From assembly GCA_026873275.1 (NCBI GenBank), contig JANTUC010000005.1:124001-188000 (forward strand): a stretch of 64,000 nt of DNA, read 5' to 3'. The notes beneath the pieces are model-generated. The model saw only the letters and a list, made by a program, of their open reading frames with translations. It made no database searches and had not been told where the DNA came from. The position numbers and the translations under genes were made by a program. This DNA is from Pseudopithomyces maydicus. Lineage: Eukaryota; Ascomycota; Dothideomycetes; Pleosporales; Didymosphaeriaceae. Below are positions 23,368 to 34,000 of the stretch, piece after piece; position 1 is the first letter of the stretch; each line of letters starts with the position of its first letter.

Positions 23368-24681
23368 ATGGCGCTCAACTGGGATGCCTTTCTCATTGAT
23401 GAGGCCTTCAATGTACCGAACGATCAATGGCCGGACATGACCACACCACCAACTCACTTTCTATCTGAGATGCCAAAATCAAGCTCGACGCGCACTTCAG
23501 GCTCCAATGACCCTGAAGTCACCTTCGACTCTCTCCTCAACGGAACATCAGCTGATCCCTACTTCGACGACTCGCTCTTTTCCAACAACGACTACTTCCT
23601 AAGCGATCTAGAAGTCCTGCAGCCCTTTGGCGACTCGACCACTGGTGGCGAGTCCACCTCCGAATCCTCGCCAGAGCCCTCCGTCGGCACCGCCTTGACA
23701 GGAAACAGTCCTATGACCTCAGAGAACCCCGCATCATTCAACCGTGTCGCCCAGATGCCCCTCATGCAGAGGCCCCAGGTGACGAGATCAAACACCTTCC
23801 CCAACCCCCAGTACGAGTCGCTGTTCCCGAACAACCTGGAGTCGGGCTTTGTCGAGGACCTGACCTTCCCCAATGGCCCCAACAGCTCTCCTACCTCCAT
23901 CAAGACCACCACCGAGAACAAGCCCTCCACCACCACCTCCTCCTCCTCCTCCTCCTCCCAGAAACGTCAGCACAAGGCCAAAGCTGACATCCTGTCGGCA
24001 TGCTGGACATCGCCGCTGTGCCCGAACCACGACCAAGACGGCCCACCTCCCAACCCCTCAAATTGTGGGGGCGGATGTGCTCCCTTCCTCTTCGCCAACG
24101 ACGACAACCTACCCACCTCCACCATCTCTAACCTCCTCAACGACCCCCAAGAGGTCATCCCCGAAGAGGGTGTTGTCGAGATCAAGTCTCACAGCAAGAA
24201 GAGATCCGAGAGCGAAGTCTCCTCCAGCGAGCCCTCAGGACGCCACTTCAGCACCAGCACCGACCCCGGCACAAAGGTAAAGAGCGAATCCGAAGACTCG
24301 CCCCAAGCCCCCCACGTAGACGACAAAGCCAAGCCCCGTCGCCGCCTGCCACACAATCAAGTCGAGCGCAAGTACCGCGAGTCGCTCAACACCCAACTGG
24401 AATCCCTCCGCCGCGTGGTGCCCTCTCTCCAGCAAGGCCAACGCGGATGCGATGGCGCCGACATCGAAGACCTCCCCACGCCCTCCAAGCCCAGCAAGGC
24501 CGTCATTCTCGCCTCGGCAACCGCCTACATCAAGTCGATGGAGAAGGACAAGAAGACGCTGCACGACGAGAACCAGTTACTCAAGGCCCGCATCAAGGCC
24601 CTGCAGGCTCTCGTCAAGTGCGAAGACTGCTCCCTCATGCAGTACGTTATGGATCTGAAGCTCCAGCAACCAAAGCAATAG
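23368..24681 (+). CDS. bHLH transcription factor, SREBP-type basic region without membrane anchor
   Basis: Single exon, 437 residues, start ATGGCGCTC in good context (CACCATGG). The N-terminal 320 residues are Ser/Thr/Pro/Asp-rich and look like an activation region, with Cys-rich ACWTSPLCPNH and NCGGGCAPF motifs. The bHLH spans about residues 326-405: basic region RRRLPHNQVERKYRESLN, helix 1 LESLRRVVPS, a loop, and helix 2 SKAVILASATAYIKSMEK. It is followed by a short zipper and a CEDC motif. Tyr336 in ERKYR replaces the usual Arg and is the hallmark of the SREBP class, which binds sterol elements as well as E-boxes. No transmembrane segment is present, so it resembles the soluble SrbB-like group rather than membrane-bound Sre1. 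In Aspergillus such factors act in hypoxia, sterol and carbon control. The frame is intact. Confidence 0.9.
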   Translation: MALNWDAFLIDEAFNVPNDQWPDMTTPPTHFLSEMPKSSSTRTSGSNDPEVTFDSLLNGTSADPYFDDSLFSNNDYFLSDLEVLQPFGDSTTGGESTSESSPEPSVGTALTGNSPMTSENPASFNRVAQMPLMQRPQVTRSNTFPNPQYESLFPNNLESGFVEDLTFPNGPNSSPTSIKTTTENKPSTTTSSSSSSSQKRQHKAKADILSACWTSPLCPNHDQDGPPPNPSNCGGGCAPFLFANDDNLPTSTISNLLNDPQEVIPEEGVVEIKSHSKKRSESEVSSSEPSGRHFSTSTDPGTKVKSESEDSPQAPHVDDKAKPRRRLPHNQVERKYRESLNTQLESLRRVVPSLQQGQRGCDGADIEDLPTPSKPSKAVILASATAYIKSMEKDKKTLHDENQLLKARIKALQALVKCEDCSLMQYVMDLKLQQPKQ

Positions 24682-25845
24682 AGGGTGCTGCATATGCATG
24701 CGTGCTTCTCATGACGCCCCTTCTTTCACTGGACATTTTTGTTCGTTTTTCCCTTGTTGATGTACCATGGACGAGCTAGCTAGCCAGCGAGCGAGCGAGC
24801 GATCGAACGAACGAAGAAACGACACGGGGCACACCACACCACCAAGAAGTGCCTTTTGTCGTCTCCTGCCTTGGCATTTACACACGGCGTTTTGGTTTTC
24901 TATCGGGGCGGAAATATGTCTTCCTTCGGGATGGAAGCGACTTGCTTCGTGCATGCGTGTGAAGAAAGAACAGAAAAGAAAAGAAAAGAAAAGAAAGAGA
25001 GAGCTCGAGTGTGATCGGTCAATCTATCGAGCGGTCGATTTACTGTACGTTCGCCGGTCGAACCGGATCGGAACAGAACCAACTCGGGCCCTCCATCGTC
25101 TTGTGCGTACGTACGTACATACGTGCGTGCGTACCTCAACCACCCTTCTCAACCACTATGTATTTAGTTTTCCTTCCTTCATTCTCCTTTCGTCTTCCAT
25201 CTTTCAGCCGTACGTCTTTGCTCTCGCTCGGCAGGCATCACTCACGGGGCGGCGATCCCCTGGCGTTACTTACCCCACAAGTCCATATCTATATATCCAT
25301 ATACACGTATGTATATCTACAGATTGTGGATGCAATGGGATCGGAAATGGGATGGAATGGAATGAACATGTCAAACGGACACAAATGTCCTGTTGGATGC
25401 GATGACAACGTCGAACTGACGACCGTGTTCGGACCTGGCGTTTTGGGTGTTATGGGATACCGGGGAAAATGTGTTGGGTTTTTCTTTTTCTCTTTCTTTT
25501 TCTTTCGAGTGATGGTGATATATACTTCTACAAATAGATATATGTATAAGACTGACTGACTGTGTGTATATGACTTTATGTATATGTGTGTGGTTGACAT
25601 CTATATATACCATGTGTCTTCAAGTATACCTAACACCAGCGTGTATTTTGCAATGCTGATCTTTGTAGTTCATTTATTCTTGAAAGAATTAGACGCCGAA
25701 TAAATTGATGGTCAAACAGGTAAATATATAACCATGTAGTCCATAACAAAACACCACATATGTCATCGTAGTTCCCAGCACTACGCACCCACCCAAACAT
25801 ACATCCCCGCCTCCCCCAAAGCACACTTTACATCCTCATGTGCAC
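24682..25845. other. intergenic between convergent genes
   Basis: 3' flanks of the bHLH gene and of the minus-strand gene ending at 25846, with short simple repeats (GAGC, AAAAG, GTAC). No supported gene. Confidence 0.6.
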
Positions 25846-26705
25846 TCACCCCCGCACCCTCCTCCCTCCCCCTAACCACCCCTCCACCCACTCCTCCTCA
25901 CCCATCTGCCTCCCATACGGAACATAACAATCAAACCCATACGCCTTGAAATCCACCCTCTGCGGCACAATCGCCCCGCCCTCCCTCCCCCCTCCCCCAC
26001 CCCCGCCGCCACCACCCCCCGACACACAACCACAACGCCCCACCTCTCCCCCTCCTATTCAACGCATGCAAATCGCCCCCTAAAACCCAATACCTGCCCA
26101 TCCCGCCCACGCCGCCATCCACATACTTGACCACCTCCACCGCGCGCATCGGCCCGCGTGTTGAAAACGGCCACGACGACGGCACCAGCGACGCGGCCAG
26201 AGGACACGCCCCGTACACGATGGCGTGCGCCACCTGGTGCACAAACTTGAGCACGAACCGCCCGCCTCTCCCGCCCAATATCGCACCCCGCAGAACCCCG
26301 TCGTCGGCCCACAGCGCGCTCGCACCCAGACACGGGCCCGCGCCCAGGGCGTAGCCTCGCAGCGCGGCGACTTGGCGCTCTACGGCGCGCACGACGGCAT
26401 CCAGCATGCGGCCCTCGCCGCGGGCGCTGACGCCGTCGATGATGCGGGGTGGGGCGTTGAGGATGGTGGAGCGGAGCTTGGCGCGGATGATGGGGAGGGA
26501 TTCGGTGTGGATTTGGTGGGAGACGGAGAGGAGGGCGGTGGGGAAGGAGCGGAGGAGGAGGGTGGTGCGGTGGGAGGGCTCGGAGGGGTGGCGCGTGGTG
26601 TGGTGGTGGAGGGTGGTGGGGAGGTGGGTGTAGATTTGGAGGCGGAGTTCTGGGGGAGGGAGAGGAGGGGGAAGGGGCGGGGGGAGGGGCGGAGGAAGGA
26701 GGCAT
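25846..26705 (-). CDS. 2EXR/F-box-like protein, breaks at both ends
   Basis: Start ATG at 26705 (MPPSSAPPPAPS). The main frame carries PELRLQIYTHLP, the usual opening of fungal 2EXR/F-box-like proteins, then LLLRSFPTALLSVSHQIHTESLPII and a GRMLDAVVRAVERQVAALRGYALG helix, ending about ALN. A C-terminal block (AIVPQRVDFKAYGFDCYVPYG...EEEWVEGW) lies in another frame ending at 25846. The N-terminal join needs two missing bases in a C-rich stretch (about 26655-26700), and the C-terminal join needs two missing bases in a G-rich stretch (about 26010-26045). Function unknown; the family is very common in Dothideomycetes. A 13-bp minisatellite lies about 200 bp upstream of the start. Confidence 0.6.
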
Positions 26706-26884
26706 TGTGGGGAGAGTTGGGGGGGATGTCGTTGCGTTGGTTTGTGTTGGTTGGTTGGTTGACTTGAGTAGAAGAGTCGAATCGAGTCGGGTTGGGGTGA
26801 GTTGGGTAGACTAGAAGAAACGGTAGAAGTCGAGTAGAAGAGTCGTGTCGGTTTGAAGTCGAATGGAATCGAGCCCAGGAACCA

Positions 26885-26982
26885 CGTCCCAGCAAAAGAG
26901 TCCAACAACGAGTCCAGCAAAAACGTCCAGCAAAAACGTCCAGCAAAAACGTCCAGCAAAAACGTCCAGCAAAAAAGTCCAG
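26885..26982. repeat. 13-bp minisatellite GTCCAGCAAAAAC
   Basis: Four perfect units at 26912-26963 and one with a single change at 26964-26976. Degenerate units lie on both sides (26885-26911 and 26977-26998). Confidence 0.95.
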
Positions 26983-28639
26983 TAAGAATATTCCAGTACG
27001 ACAAGTGTCGTCCACGGGACTCTCTTCACCTCAACTCCAGTCCCAGCGTTTGGCCTCGTACACACAGCCCCGTCGGTATCGATAGCCCCCGACAGCCTAA
27101 ATAAACAACGAACAAGTATACCGCGACTCTCCCAGCAAAACGAGCAGCAAAAGCGCGAGAAAACTGCAATCGCAGAACGAGAGTATGTATACCCGTATAT
27201 GCGTATGTATGTATGTAGGTATGCAAAAGACGAACAACAGCGCGACTCCCACCCGCAGAAAGCTGCGACAAAAACGTAAGTGAAGCGTACGTATGTAGTT
27301 GTAGAACGACGGTCGCGAGAGTGAGAAAGCAGATAGACAGATACAGGGCGCGGGGGGTGTTCCTATTCCTGGTGCCTACGTGAGACGGGCGCTTAGCGGG
27401 TGTGGCTGTGGCGGGGCATGTGGCTTAGGAAGTCCGGGGGGTGGGGGCCGGATCGCATGTAGTGCATGATAAGTATGTCCAGTATGTAAGCGGTGGGACT
27501 CTAGCACCAAAGTGGTGTTTTCTAGTTTACACTGCTAATGTGCCTTAATCTTTTTAACGCCGGCTCTTTTTGGTTGTTCTTAGTATGCTGTATCTTCATT
27601 CGCTTCCCACCTGCACGATATCCAGCACGGGGATAGGAGGTCTACCCACGCCCCGAATCATACAACTTGATAATTCCCCCTCCATCCGTCTCCCCGATTC
27701 CCTTTACTTTCCACATGTCTAACTATTGAGCGGTACAGCAGTGCATAATAAGACATTACCCCTATGCCTCTCACTAATCTTCCTACCCAGACACTACGCC
27801 TACCAAGTGATTTTCAGGAAAGCCAAGAAGTGAAAGCCGTACCTATTACTTATACATAGTACGTACATACATATATACCTATATACACCACATAAAACCC
27901 CATCATTACCATTCCTCTCATTTGTCATTTCTGAACAAAATCCATAAGCTCACCAGTCTCACGATCTATTTATATACAAGCTCTTAGAGGAGAGGAAACG
28001 ATATATATATACTTATATATATAACTCACCCACAGCAGCGAAAACGAGGAACACGGAAGCTTATTAACTGTAACAGGACTAATACTCTCTTGTAGAAGTT
28101 TTACGCAGATATTATAGAGTAACGTTGAGGTAATGTATTTATATTTATCCACAGAAACACATAGTACAGGGAGAAAGACTTTTTTAAATATCACAGCACC
28201 TTAAGCCCATCTACCTATCTTGTAATAAGGTGCCTTTTATACAAATTATATACTATTGAACTATATCCACCAGCGTTGAACCTATAATTCCCACTCGCGA
28301 TTTCTAATCAAATGACAGAGAGGAAAAAAATAGTATTTATTATTTTTTGTACGTAAGTATACTGTCCTAATCTTTATAGTGTTACATATGCATGCATGCC
28401 AGCCAAGTACATTAATATGCGAGTATCGTCTCAGTTGATATAATAGTAAAACGCTGGAGTTCATAGATACTATAACTAAGTTAGTATACATTAACGTTAT
28501 CGTAGTACATATACTTCGGTATATAGATAATCTACAAATTTGTATATATATTATTTAATCTACTATTTAATAAACACGGCACCAAATCACAGCGAAAGCC
28601 AAATAGTATATACATGTATATATATATACCCTATTTCTC

Positions 28640-28705
28640 CGCTATTCGGCAGGGAGACACTTTCTGCCTAACTGAATTTTACGCCGTCGTCGTCTCCGTC
28701 GTATT
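28640..28705 (-). repeat. dispersed repeat family 2, copy B
   Basis: Read on the minus strand it gives GGCGTAAAA, AAAGTGTCTCCCT, ATAGCGG and an A-rich end, in the same order as copies at 10845 and 46835. Confidence 0.6.
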
Positions 28706-28866
28706 AACTTGACACCTTTTAACAATTTTACATACAAATCATATACATATATACACACACTTACATACACATGCCCACGCTCTCACCGCCTTCCCCTCCC
28801 AGCGCCCCTCACCGCCCTCACCGACCGGCAGAACCCCCTTGGCACCAGTATGTCACTGCCCCCCGC

Positions 28867-28944
28867 TGATTGGCCCGCCGCACCACCCTGGTCGCAAATC
28901 TGAACATATCTACATCTACGTACATCTCTCTTTGTGTATATAAA
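28867..28944 (+). promoter_or_regulatory. ACR3 core promoter candidate: inverted CCAAT and TATA boxes
   Basis: GATTGGC (inverted CCAAT) at about 28867-28873 and TATATAAA at 28937-28944 lie about 255 and 190 bp before the ATG at 29128. Spacing suits a fungal promoter. Prediction only. Confidence 0.45.
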
Positions 28945-29127
28945 GTGCATTCGTGGAAATAGATCGATATCTACGTTTCCGGTTTTTTTTCTTCTATTAT
29001 TTCGCAACTTGCTAAATTGACGCTTGACGAATAGAAAAGTAAAGAAGGGAAAAGAAAGAGAAGGAAAGGAAAGGACAGGAAAGAAATATAAAACAAGGGA
29101 AGAAAGGCAAGAGGCAAAACTCGCGAA

Positions 29128-31098
29128 ATGGATACAGTCGAGCGCTCGGTTGTACCGCCAAAGGGTTTGCAATCGCCCGGTCATGACGCGAATCTGGATG
29201 TTGAGAAAGCGGCGACGTCGAATGAGCTTGTAGAGAGTGAGTTGTGGCATCTGAACACATACGTTGCTTTCAATTTTTTTTACCTCTACTTCTACTTCCA
29301 TCTCAAACCATTCGTCTCCTACTACTCCAAGAAAAAGGGATGAGTACTCTACTAACGCGTCCCCATCACAGACCCGCGTGCGGAATTACCGCCGCTGAAA
29401 GGACTCTCGTTCCTGGACCGCTTCCTCGTGCTATGGATCGTGCTCGCCATGGGCATCGGGATTGCGCTCGGGAACACTGTGGACTCGGTCGGCCCCGCAC
29501 TACAAAGGGGCGAATTCGTTGGCGTCAGCATTCCAATCGGTACGTTTTCAGCTCCGGGGCCATGAGCCTATGTATATATGCACGTGGTGCGTATGTATTG
29601 CATGCGGGACGGAAGGGCTATGTTAATGTGTGAGCGGGAGGGCGGTACGCGGCTGCGGCTGCGGTTCCGGCTGCGGTGCACAGGGGCAAGGCCTAGAACG
29701 TCGCGAGGCCGGCTACAGCAGATCTCATGTTCGCGGTAAAGTTGAGCTGTGGCATGTTGCATCGTGTAGTTTGGTCGTGCAGGCGGGACGTACCATCAGG
29801 CGTCGCAAAAGGGGTGCAATGCTCCAGGCGTCGTGGGTGCACAGCACGGTCAGGTGAAGACAGCTGCTAGGCATATGCGCCGCACCGTACCGTACGGCAT
29901 GGTGCCGCAATGCCCCGGCGAAGACGGCAACCTTGGCGAGCGCGTGGTAGCCACGCGTGAGCTTCTGGTGGCCGGTCCCGTCCTATCCGTGGGCATATCA
30001 AAGTTACCGACAGAGTGGTTCTCATCGGGCCTACGCTATGCAACTACGCCGCGCTACCGTACCACCCTTCCCCATATCATTCGCCCCTGCCGAGATTTGA
30101 GTTTCTAGAAGCTTGGGAGGGTGGCTGACGCCGCGCAGCGATCGGCCTGCTGGTCATGATGTACCCCATCCTGTGCAAGGTTCGATTCGAGAGTCTGCAC
30201 TTGCTGCTCAGATCCCACGACCTGTGGGTGCAAATCGGTAAGTTCGGCCGAGGAAAAGCACGATCGATTTCTCCTCGGATGGAAGGAGATGGGTATTGCT
30301 GCTGATGCAGAACTAGGAATCAGCTTTGTCCTGAATTGGATTGTTGCACCACTTTTCATGGTGGGTCTGGCATGGGCTTTCCTGCCAGACCGCCAGGATC
30401 TTCGGGAGGGCCTCATATTCGTGGGGATAGCTCGTTGCATCGCCATGGTGCTTATCTGGACCGATCTCGCCAAGGGCGACGGCGATTATTGTGCCGTGCT
30501 AGTGGCTTTCAACTCGATCCTACAAATTGTGCTCTTCGCACCATTTGCCGTCTTTTACGTACAAGTTGTCAGTCACGGTGACAAGACGGACGTATCATAC
30601 GACAAGGTTGCGCAGAGTGTCGGTGTCTTTTTGGGGATTCCCTTGGGTGCAGCCGTCTTGACACGGCTCGTGCTTCGAAGACTCATCGGCGAGGACAGAT
30701 ACCAGAGAAGATTCATCCGGTATATCGCTCCGTTCTCACTGATTGGGCTGTTGTACACGATCATTGTTCTTTTCGCAAGTCAGGGTGCACATGTGGTCCG
30801 GCAGATCACTGATGTCCTGCGTGTATGCGCCCCGCTTCTGGTGTACTTTCTGGTTATCTTCTCTAGCACCGTCTGGTTTTGCTGGAAGATGGGCTTTGGA
30901 TACGAAGTAAGCTGTACGCAAAGTTTCACTGCCGCAAGCAACAACTTTGAGCTTGCCATCGCAGTCGTGGTGGCTGTCTACGGGGCCGGCAGCGGACAGG
31001 CTTTGGCAAGTACGGTGGGCCCTTTGATTGAGGTGCCAGTCCTGGTGGCTTTGGTTTATGTGGTGAAGTGGCTAAGAGCAAGGTGGCAGTGGGCCTAG
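29128..31098 (+). CDS. ACR3: arsenite efflux permease ACR3
   Basis: Four exons join in frame to 385 residues: 29128-29236, 29372-29539, 30139-30237 and 30317-31098. All junctions are GT-AG. Introns are 135 bp (with a CTACTAAC branch site), 599 bp and 79 bp. The first-exon tail is short and hydrophilic. FLDRFLVLWIVLAMGIGIALG is helix 1, followed by the signature blocks MMYPILCKVRFE, NWIVAPLFMVGLAWAFLPD, GIARCIAMVLIWTDLAKGD, CAVLVAFNSILQIVLFAPFA, QSFTAASNNFELAIAVVVA and STVGPLIEVPVLVALVYV. The family has ten membrane helices and exports As(III) across the plasma membrane. The Cys in GIARCIAM (about residue 166) is the conserved helix-4 cysteine needed for transport. The last acceptor is placed at 30316, not 30310, because it restores QIGISFVLNW. 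No arsenate reductase, ArsH or ArsR-like gene is adjacent. Confidence 0.93.
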
Positions 31099-34000
31099 TG
31101 AGCCGGAATGCTTCTTTTCCACCGCCCGAAATGTTTCGGCACACCATGGGAAGCATTACGCTATACTATCGCAAGGGCAAGGATACAGGGGTTCCAACAC
31201 GTGGATCGAAGAACCAGTTGCGATCCGTCAGTGAGGTTCAGCACCAGTGGGCAAAATGATCATTTTCCAGAACCGCTCTAACGGATAGTGCGAATGGCGT
31301 GATGGTCCTAATGTGACTGCAATGGCAAATCTAGCTGTGGGGAGTATGCAGAGGCCCAGTGTATGTGTCAAAACTGTCTCGATAGTGAGCTATGAAAGGA
31401 CAAATGACCAATCTTGGGATAGCGTGTCTGCCACTGGGGTTAGCGAAGGGTCAGTAGTGACAGAACCGTAAGGGTTGGGTCGATGTCGTAGGTCGCCAAA
31501 AAGTCCCCTTAATCCCGATACTATCCGCAAGTGTGTGAACAAGCTTTTTTCGATCGACTTCCAAGGCGCGGCCCATGGGATCGCCCGCTAGCTTAAAGCT
31601 AGCTATGGTTGGATGCATGTTTAGCGCAAAGCGTGCTGTTCTTTAAGCCTACATATGAGTCGTGAATTTCCATCGTGGCGACTGACATGATGCAGTAAGT
31701 TTCGAGATTTTGCAGTGCTTCAGCAACCTGTGCTAGATGCCATGGATTATACTTCCGAGAGACCAATAGCCACTTTGTAGGACTCAGACTATGTTCGGGG
31801 CAATGCGAGGAGTCGGTAAAGCTGACGACCGTCCTCCCGTGGCGTTGGGCGGTGGAGTGGGAGTGGGGTCGCAGCTGAGTTGGAGTCGTTAAGCCTACTC
31901 ATTGGAGTCAGTTGGAGGTGAGGGTTGATTGCTTGAGAAGCTGCGCCGACCTGCACATCGCGATTGCCTCACGCTACCAGTAGCACCTTCCTATGATGGT
32001 TTCTGGCAGAAGTCATGCTGCTCAATAGATGGGGCTGCCACAGCGATGTTGGCGGCTCTTATGCCCCTTGAAGCTGAGCAGGCCCCAGTTACGAAAGCAT
32101 TCGGGGTCGGTTATAGGAGCCTGGTCCACACAAGTACGTATGTACGAAGGCCAAGACGAGGGCCAAGTTGTCATTTCGTAGCATCCCAAACCAACAGAAC
32201 TCCGGTCCAGAGAATTCCACATGGTACCCACAAGTACAGTTTATGAATTTGCACCAAGACAAATGGTGATGTCGGTCCTACTACAGTCAGCGGAAGTTGC
32301 CTTCTACGCCTGACCGCCACTACTCTTTTGATGGACTCTTTTTCATTCTTGAAGATTCCATAGACGGCCCGATTTCAGCGAAGCTGTCCAGAAACGCACG
32401 AATGTTGACCCAGGAGTATTGGATATTCTCTTGTTCCAAGGCTATTGTGATTAATTGAATATGCATAGCTGAACACACTTGCTGAATCAGTAGCACTAGT
32501 ACTCGAGACAGCAAAATCATTCGCAGATAGCATTCGCAGGCAGCATTTGGACAACAGCATTTGTCCCACCATCAAGAATAAGATTCTGAAAACAGCATGT
32601 GACGTACAGCTGAGTAGAGCAAGTGGCAAAGGCGCGGCCAGCTGGTCCCCTTGGTGGGCTGGAATCCGATTCGTATTGGCAATTTCGGTTGGTAGAAGCG
32701 TTGTTAATGTCTGCCGCGGGGCGTCACAAAAAAGGCCTTACATCAGACAGCCAGCTGAACCGGGGAGTCGTCAGAGCTTCTTCGACCAAGGACTCGGAGG
32801 CGGTCTGTGAGTAGCAACACATTCTCGCCACAACGTGGGATGTGGATCTGGGTCGGGCAATAATGCAATCGGGCCCGGCTTCCAGCGTGGTGGTTCACAG
32901 TGACGACGGACAGGTAGAGTTTTGCAGCTGGGCACGAGGGAAGGCATGATGCACAAAAGTGGTCCACACGAGAGGTCCACACCGCCAGACAGGCGATGTA
33001 AGGAGCGGATTGCAGTGGCGCCGTAGAGAAACCGAGGCCCATGCATGGGCCATGCTGCTTGTCCATAGCAAGCTGCACATCGCGGTGCTGCAGCGCCGTT
33101 GAGCCCATGCAGGAGCCCGTGTGATTGCACCAGAGGGGGCCGGTGCATGCAATTCGATGTTGGGCGCGAAGTCGGACGTGCTTTGGTGGCTGATTCAGCG
33201 ACTCAGAGGCAGTGGTAGGCGTGTCCGGCAGGCCGGTGGCGTGCAAGAATGCATGTCTGCGTGTGGTCGGTCGCGGGTCAGGGCATGGCATGGCCGTGTT
33301 GCCGGATTCGGCGGATGGTTCGTGGTCATCGGTCAGGTAGCCGACGCGCGCGTGTGGTGTCCGGGACGCGGCATGCGAGTTGGCGTCGGCAGGTTAGCAG
33401 GTTAGCAGGGCGGTCACATTTGCTGGTCAGAAACAGAACAGGTGCACGGGTTAGGGTGTACTGTAGATAGGATAGGGTAGGCAGGGTGTTGCACGTGCGC
33501 CCAGAAGGGAAAGTGTCGCCTCCGCGGACCAGAAGGAGCAACTGGGGAAAGGGCAGGCACGGCCACGCCAGGCAGGCAGGAGCAGGGCAGGGTGAGACGG
33601 TGTGTTCAGGCCCCCACCTGGGCCACGGTCAGGGAGACAGAATTCGCCGATTATGGGCGGCGCGGTGCTGACGGCTGACGACGCGAGGCTGTTGGTGCTG
33701 CCGGTGCTGCTGGCTGCTCGCTGCTGGCTGCTCGCTGCCGGCAGTGGGCGTGTCTCTTGGGCAGGCTACGCGGGCCAGGCGGGCTAGCGAGGTTGGAAGG
33801 GGCCTCTGGCAGGTTTCCCATCGGTTGGCGCGTTCCGACAGCGTGGTTGCGCCGGAGAAAGGTTTGGTAAGCGAGTTTCGAGTTTCACGTCGGATGGAGA
33901 TCGCTCGCAAGCTCTGGCGACGCTGATTGCTCGCCCCGCATTCTTGCCCTATCGAACTTTCGTGGTTGCATCGCTTGCATGCCGCCTGCGAGACGGCATG

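Larger units (their letters stand above)
26706..29127. other. intergenic, including an AT-rich island
   Basis: Shared upstream region of two divergent genes. It holds a minisatellite, (GTAT)n runs near 27.2 kb, an AT-rich island at about 27.85-28.75 kb with a minus-strand copy of dispersed repeat 2, and the ACR3 promoter. No supported gene. Confidence 0.6.
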
